Source: CAVRJC01 sp963721435
GTDB lineage: Bacteria; Actinomycetota; Acidimicrobiia; IMCC26256; DASPTH01
DNA length: 64,000 nucleotides
Direction of reading: 5' to 3'
Assembly (NCBI GenBank): GCA_963721435.1
Contig: CAVRJC010000012.1
Span: forward strand, 1-64,000
Below, piece by piece: positions 60,169 through 64,000 of the stretch. The first letter of the stretch is position 1, and the number at the start of each line of letters is the position of its first letter. The notes below the pieces were generated by a model. That model was given only the letters and a program-made list of their open reading frames with translations, made no database searches and was not told the DNA's origin. The translations under genes were made by a program, and so were the position numbers.

Positions 60169-60182
60169 GGGGCGAAGGTCCC
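60169..60182 (-). promoter_or_regulatory. DosR-like dormancy box 8
   Basis: Minus strand GGGACCTTCGCCCC, a full match to GGGACNNNNGNCCC. Between the PLDc_N-like gene (start 60102, minus) and the AI-2E-family exporter (start 60233, plus; TAGCGT -10 box at 60219-60224). Centre is 57 nt before the plus-strand start codon. Confidence 0.75.
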
Positions 60183-60232
60183 TCCGCGACCATGTGCGGC
60201 GTCGGCGACGCGTGCTCCTAGCGTTGTCGACG

Positions 60233-61384
60233 ATGCCGGGCACCGTGGGTGAGCAGCCGATCGAGTCCGACGACGCGTCGGCGCAACCCCGCCACGCGCC
60301 GCGCCGGATTCCCGACTGGCTCGACACCGGTGCGGCGTTCTCCTGGCGTTTCCTGTTGATCGTGGCGGCGGTGTTCGTCGTGGCGGTCGCCCTCAATCGG
60401 CTGCTCGTCGTCGTGGTGCCGGTGATCGTCGCGGCCATGTTCACGACCGTCCTCGCACCCGTCGTCCAGCGACTTCGGCGTCACCGGTGGCCACCGTTGC
60501 TCGCGACGTGGGCGGTGTTCCTCGCCGCATTCGCGGTGGTCGGGGCGATCGCGGCGTGGCTGGTCCCGACCATCAGCAACGAGGTCACGTCGCTGAGCCA
60601 CAACGCGAACCACGGAGTCAACCAGGTGCAGCACTGGCTCATCACCGGCCCGCTCCATCTCTCCCGTCACCAGGTCCACCACGATTTCGATCAGCTCGGT
60701 CACGACCTCAGCGCCAACGCAGGCGGCTACGCGCTGCAGGGCGCCACGATCGCCGCGGAGATCGTCGTCGGGCTCCTGCTCAGCCTCGTGACCACCTTCT
60801 TCTTCGTGAAGGACGGCGACCGGCTGGCCGCATCGGCGTTGCGCCTCGCCGGCCCCCAGCGCCGCACCGAGGTCAGCGAGCTCGGTGGGCGCGCGTGGGC
60901 GACGCTCACGGGCTACGTGCGTGGCACCACCGCGAACGGCGTCATCAACGGCGCGCTCATGGGCATCGGGTTGGCGATCCTCGGCGTCCCGCTCGCACTT
61001 CCCATCGCGGTGCTCACGTTCGTGGGGGCCTACTTCCCACTCGTCGGGGCCTTCGTCACCGGCGGGCTCGCCGCACTCGTCGCCCTCGCGTCGCAGGGCC
61101 CGGTGACCGCGCTCGTCGTGGTCGGGCTCACGGTCGTGATCCACAACGTCGAGGGATACCTCGTCGGGCCGCTCGTGCTGGGGCGCTCGGTGAACCTCCA
61201 CCCGCTCGCGGTTCTCCTCGCGCTCGGGGTCGGGGCGGCCATCGCAGGCATCATCGGCGCATTCCTCGCGGTACCGGTGGCCGCGGTTGCCGTCGCGACG
61301 TTCCAGTACTACCGCTACCTCGAATCGGACGGCTCCCCGAGCCCGACGGAAGGCCCGGGTCCCCAGGCGACCCTGATTCCCTGA
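60233..61384 (+). CDS. AI-2E family transporter (PerM/TqsA-like)
   Basis: A 383-residue membrane protein with about eight TM helices in the AI-2E-transporter pattern: two N-terminal helices, a soluble helical segment (TSLSHNANHGVNQVQHWLITG) with His residues, and a conserved C-terminal half (YVRGTTANGVINGALMGIGLAILGVPLALP; FPLVGAFVTGGLAALVAL; EGYLVGPLVLGRSVNLHPLAVLLAL). The substrate is unknown; many members are exporters or Na+/H+ antiporters rather than AI-2 carriers. Leaderless ATG from the TAGCGT box. Confidence 0.85.
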   Translation: MPGTVGEQPIESDDASAQPRHAPRRIPDWLDTGAAFSWRFLLIVAAVFVVAVALNRLLVVVVPVIVAAMFTTVLAPVVQRLRRHRWPPLLATWAVFLAAFAVVGAIAAWLVPTISNEVTSLSHNANHGVNQVQHWLITGPLHLSRHQVHHDFDQLGHDLSANAGGYALQGATIAAEIVVGLLLSLVTTFFFVKDGDRLAASALRLAGPQRRTEVSELGGRAWATLTGYVRGTTANGVINGALMGIGLAILGVPLALPIAVLTFVGAYFPLVGAFVTGGLAALVALASQGPVTALVVVGLTVVIHNVEGYLVGPLVLGRSVNLHPLAVLLALGVGAAIAGIIGAFLAVPVAAVAVATFQYYRYLESDGSPSPTEGPGPQATLIP

Positions 61385-61410
61385 TCGACCATGCGGTGCG
61401 AGGAATGCGC

Positions 61411-61878
61411 CTACCCGGGAATGGGCACCCAATCGGACTCCGCGCCACCCGGCGCCGAGGGGACGACGAGTACCGGGAGAGGTGAGCGATTCACGATCCG
61501 ATGTGCGGTGCCGCCGAGCAGTGCGTCGCGCAGCGAGCCGTGGGTCGCACCACCGATGACGATCATGTCGGCGTGCCGAGCATGGGCAACGCCGAGCAGC
61601 TCGGTGGCAGGATCACCGCGCAGGAACTCTGTGGAGTATCGGACGTCGGCGGCGCGGAGCGCCTCGGTCCACTCGCCGACGAGCTTGGCCCGGGTCTCCG
61701 CGAGGAAGCCTTTCGTGTCCAGTTGGATTGCGTCGAGTTGGATCAGCCAACTCTGCGGCACGACGTACACCGCGAAGACTTCGGCGTCGAGCGCCGAGGC
61801 CAGCTCCGCGCTCCAGCCCAGCGCGCGCTGCGCACCCTCGGAACCATCGACGCCTACGACAATGCACCGGATCGCCAT
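61411..61878 (-). CDS. Universal stress protein (UspA family)
   Basis: A 155-residue Usp domain: CIVVGVDGSEGAQRALGWSAELA at the N-terminus and the nucleotide-binding GATHGSLRDALLGGTAHRIV near the end. TAGGGT (61890-61885) ends 6 nt before the ATG, so the message is probably leaderless. Convergent with the AI-2E-type exporter. No full-strength dormancy box is upstream. Confidence 0.88.
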   Translation of the reverse strand: MAIRCIVVGVDGSEGAQRALGWSAELASALDAEVFAVYVVPQSWLIQLDAIQLDTKGFLAETRAKLVGEWTEALRAADVRYSTEFLRGDPATELLGVAHARHADMIVIGGATHGSLRDALLGGTAHRIVNRSPLPVLVVPSAPGGAESDWVPIPG

Positions 61879-62003
61879 GGATCGACCCTAGCCCTCGCCG
61901 TCGTCGGCTTCCATGACGTGGCGAATCCACCGCGCGAGCCCCACAGGCCCATTCGGTCAAGACTGATGGGTCCGCGCGCGACACTGAGTGCTTGCACGAG
62001 GCA

Positions 62004-62858
62004 GTGAGCTCCGGAGTGCGCCGCGACGTCGGCTGTGAGCTCGTGTTCGACATCACCGAGCCGTCCGTGCTGGCACTGCAGCTCGCGCCGGCCACGACGA
62101 GCGGGACGATCCTCGAGGAGCGGCTCGAGATCACCGACGGCCACGGGCATGCGCTGTCGCCGTCGTCGGAGATCGCCGCGGAGCGCGGTGGGCGGATCCA
62201 CATCCTGCCCGCCGGCCCGGACACGGTGTCGATCAACTACGTCGCCGCGCTGCGTCCGCATCCCGGCTCGGCGCCGACGCCCGACGGCAGGCCCGTCGAC
62301 GTGGCGACCAGCGTGGAGGCGATCGTGGCCCTGCGCCAGAGCCGCTACTGCCCGTCGGACGCGCTCGCCGGCTTCGCCACGACCGAGTTCGCCGACTCGA
62401 TCGGGGGTACGCCCGACGCCATCGCGCTGACCGTGGCGTCGTGGGTCTTCGAGCGCCTGGCCTATGTGCCCGGGAGCAGCGGGCCCCTCGACACCGCGAT
62501 CCACACGCTCGTCGCCGGCGCGGGCGTCTGCCGCGACTTCGCCCACCTCACCATCACGCTGTGCCGGGCCCTCGGCGTCCCCGCACGGCTCGTCGCCGTC
62601 TACGCGCCGGGGCTGTCGCCGATGGACTTCCACGCGGTCGTCGAGGTCCTGACCCCCGCGGGGTGGCGGGTGCTCGATCCCACCCGCCTCGCGCCCCGTG
62701 GCGCGCTGGTCAGGATCGCCACCGGCCGCGACGCGGCCGACACCGCCTTCGCGACGACGCTCCGCGGGAACGTCGAGCTGGTGGGGAGCCTGGTGTTCGC
62801 GTCCAGCGACGGTGACCTGCCCGCCGACGACCACACCGAGCCACTGCCCCTCGCGTGA
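62004..62858 (+). CDS. Transglutaminase-like cysteine peptidase-fold protein
   Basis: A 284-residue protein with an N-terminal beta domain (Bact_transglu_N-like) and a transglutaminase core: catalytic Cys in AGAGVCRDFAHL, His in SPMDFHAVVEV and Asp in WRVLDPTRLAPR. Such proteins act as peptidases or crosslinkers. GTG 62004, with GAGG just upstream, is preferred over the TTG four codons earlier. Convergent with UGSC module 2. Confidence 0.85.
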   Translation: MSSGVRRDVGCELVFDITEPSVLALQLAPATTSGTILEERLEITDGHGHALSPSSEIAAERGGRIHILPAGPDTVSINYVAALRPHPGSAPTPDGRPVDVATSVEAIVALRQSRYCPSDALAGFATTEFADSIGGTPDAIALTVASWVFERLAYVPGSSGPLDTAIHTLVAGAGVCRDFAHLTITLCRALGVPARLVAVYAPGLSPMDFHAVVEVLTPAGWRVLDPTRLAPRGALVRIATGRDAADTAFATTLRGNVELVGSLVFASSDGDLPADDHTEPLPLA

Positions 62859-62867
62859 CGACGCCGG

Positions 62868-63401
62868 CTACGAGCTGCGGAGCAGCAGCCGCTCGACCGC
62901 ATCGGTCGCGTCGCGCGCGACCGCGACGAGCGCGTCGCCGGTGAGGCCCGCGGTGGGATGCGGGAGCACGGCGAACTCGTAGTCCGGCACGCCCTCGAGC
63001 GCGGCGATGGCGCGGCCGGCGGGCGTGAACGGCTCGGTGAGCAGGACCGCGGTCGCGATCCCCCGCGTCTCCAGCGCGAGCCCGTCGTGCATCGTGCACG
63101 TGCTGCACGATCCGCAGTCGCCGATGGCGGTGACGACGACGTCGGCCTGCTCGACGAGCCTGCGCAGCGACGCGTCGTCGGCGGGCACGCTCGGATGCGG
63201 CTTCATCACCCGCACGACACCGGCGACTCCGTGACGCGCGAGGAGCTCCGCGGCGACGAGCTCCAGGATCTCGCCCGAGTTCGCCTTGCTGTTCGCGAGC
63301 AGCCCGACGACAGCACCGTCGAGGCTCGCGCGGCGCGGCGCGAGCGAGGGGCTCGAGCCGTCGTGGGGAACGAGCGGCGACACCAAGTGCAGCCTGATCA
63401 C
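62868..63401 (-). CDS. UGSC-family thiol protein (CGSCSTC motif), module 2
   Basis: A 177-residue protein of the UGSC family. It starts with LDGAVVGLLANSKANSGEILELVA and carries IGDCGSCSTCTMHDG, with C96-G-S-C99 and an additional C102. The codon for the first position is TGC, so no selenocysteine. Its GTG overlaps the stop of the upstream partner gene by 4 nt. Role inferred as a thiol redox protein; substrate unknown. Confidence 0.7.
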   Translation of the reverse strand: MIRLHLVSPLVPHDGSSPSLAPRRASLDGAVVGLLANSKANSGEILELVAAELLARHGVAGVVRVMKPHPSVPADDASLRRLVEQADVVVTAIGDCGSCSTCTMHDGLALETRGIATAVLLTEPFTPAGRAIAALEGVPDYEFAVLPHPTAGLTGDALVAVARDATDAVERLLLRSS

Positions 63402-64000
63402 GTGGCTGCTCCGCGCTCGTCGTCACCGTCACCGAGACCCGGGGCGTCGGCCGGACCGGGTACCGACGAGATCACCAGGCCGTCGCCGGCTGCCACCGGC
63501 GCGGTGATGGCGACGCTCGCGCGGCCCCGGCTCCAGCTCGGGAACCACGCCGAGCAGCACCCCGCGTCCGAGCCACCGACCGCGACGAGGATGTCGGACG
63601 GCACCCGGGCGCGCGGACGTGTGCGCACGTCGTCGCCGTCGACGATCGGGAGATCGAGCCGCCCGCCGCGCTTGAGCTCGGCGAGCGTGCGTCGACTGCC
63701 GTCGAACAGGTGCTCCTGGATCGCGCGCACCGTCCACCCCTCGTCGGCGAGGATCCGCGCGTGCTCGGGGCTGAGCACGAGGTAGCCCTGGCCGTCGCTG
63801 TGGCTGCCGAGACCACGCAGGACGTCGGCCGCGTTGAACAGGATCATGTCGGCGGTCACGCCACTGCGGGTCAGCACGCTGTGCGACGACTCTGCCGCGA
63901 GCACGGTCACTGTGCTCGTCGCCGCGGCGAAGCCCCGGCGTACGTGCAACGGCTCCCACGGGCTCGCCTCTTCGCGCTCGGGGAAGCACCCGCTGAACTT
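63398..64000 (-). CDS. UGSC-module partner protein, module 2 (5' end outside the window)
   Basis: A partial protein of at least 201 residues, open to the window edge. It starts at FSGCFPEREEASPWEPL and continues HVRRGFAAATST, directly matching CFGEWEERSPWPSL-AQRRGFST in the module 1 partner at 55727, so the two are homologous. Near the C-terminus it has VAVGGSDAGCCSAW, equivalent to the late Cys-rich region of module 1. Function unknown. Overlaps the UGSC gene downstream. Confidence 0.65.
   Translation of the reverse strand, partial: KFSGCFPEREEASPWEPLHVRRGFAAATSTVTVLAAESSHSVLTRSGVTADMILFNAADVLRGLGSHSDGQGYLVLSPEHARILADEGWTVRAIQEHLFDGSRRTLAELKRGGRLDLPIVDGDDVRTRPRARVPSDILVAVGGSDAGCCSAWFPSWSRGRASVAITAPVAAGDGLVISSVPGPADAPGLGDGDDERGAAT

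Noticed and set aside
61948..61966. Possible dormancy box upstream of the universal stress protein at 61411
   Set aside because: AGGCCCATTCGGTCAAG has a 5-nt rather than 4-nt spacer and a poor second half. Not counted as a site, though the gene would be an expected target.
1..64000. tRNA, rRNA, CRISPR, insertion sequence or prophage
   Set aside because: Nothing recognisable on reading both strands; no transposase or integrase motifs, no spaced direct repeats of CRISPR type.

Overview
The window is a gene-dense, GC-rich chromosomal segment, clearly from an actinobacterium. Signs of this are the very high G+C at third codon positions, many GTG starts, stop/start overlaps of the ATGA or GTGA type, many TANNNT -10 boxes 6-9 nt before start codons (leaderless mRNAs), an F420-type luciferase-like enzyme, and large sets of acyl-CoA dehydrogenases and CoA-transferases. 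The secreted CAP protein with 'RPLASNLNF' repeats and the overall content suggest an uncultured Acidimicrobiia-like lineage, but that rank is inference. I saw no rRNA, tRNA, CRISPR array, insertion sequence or phage gene.

Layout. 1-7.4 kb: remnant-like secreted ORF, methyltransferase, DUF305, Nudix, MTHFS-like protein, then a minus-strand operon of an NDMA-type alcohol dehydrogenase and two acyl-CoA ligases (one frameshifted). 7.4-12.7 kb: a tightly overlapping five-gene operon for an acyl-CoA synthetase, 2-oxoacid dehydrogenase E1alpha, E1beta, E2 and an acyl carrier protein. 12.8-28.3 kb: a stress/dormancy island (FMN-binding split barrel, APH/AAA kinase-like protein, two CBS proteins, ribosome-hibernation-type C-terminal domain, cyclic-2,3-DPG-synthetase-like GTPase, carbamate kinase, PEP synthase, universal stress protein, FtsH, Hsp20, CtpF-like P-type ATPase, hydrolase, cyclic-nucleotide-binding protein). 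28.3-45.7 kb and 48.2-54.9 kb: lipid/steroid-type beta-oxidation genes (acyl-CoA dehydrogenase pairs, thiolases, DUF35 proteins, hydratases, SDR, type III CoA-transferases, P450, amidohydrolase, LLM enzyme), interrupted by an HtrA-like protease and a secreted CAP protein. 54.9-64 kb: two paralogous two-gene UGSC modules, a beta-lactamase-like protein, a ZIP transporter, a second small stress group (PLDc_N-like membrane protein, AI-2E-family exporter, universal stress protein) and a transglutaminase.

Main result. Eight 14-15 bp sites resembling the DosR/DevR dormancy box (core GGGACNNNNGNCCC) lie in intergenic promoter regions in front of the families that make up the DosR regulon in mycobacteria. 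At five of them the box centre lies about 42-57 nt before a plausible leaderless start codon. The 7.4-27 kb region therefore reads as one hypoxia/dormancy regulon that also recruits a 2-oxoacid dehydrogenase/ACP operon, PEP synthase, carbamate kinase and a hibernation factor. No DosR or DosS gene is in the window.

Second result. Two copies of a poorly described module pair a UGSC-family thiol protein (CGSC motif) with a larger uncharacterised partner. One copy is divergent from a NifU-like CxxC protein across a mirror-symmetric promoter whose two -10 boxes share two bases.

Caution. Six genes are broken by single-base shifts, all in the +1 sense, often within otherwise conserved sequence. Either the assembly carries indel errors or several genes are decaying; these are labelled pseudogene.
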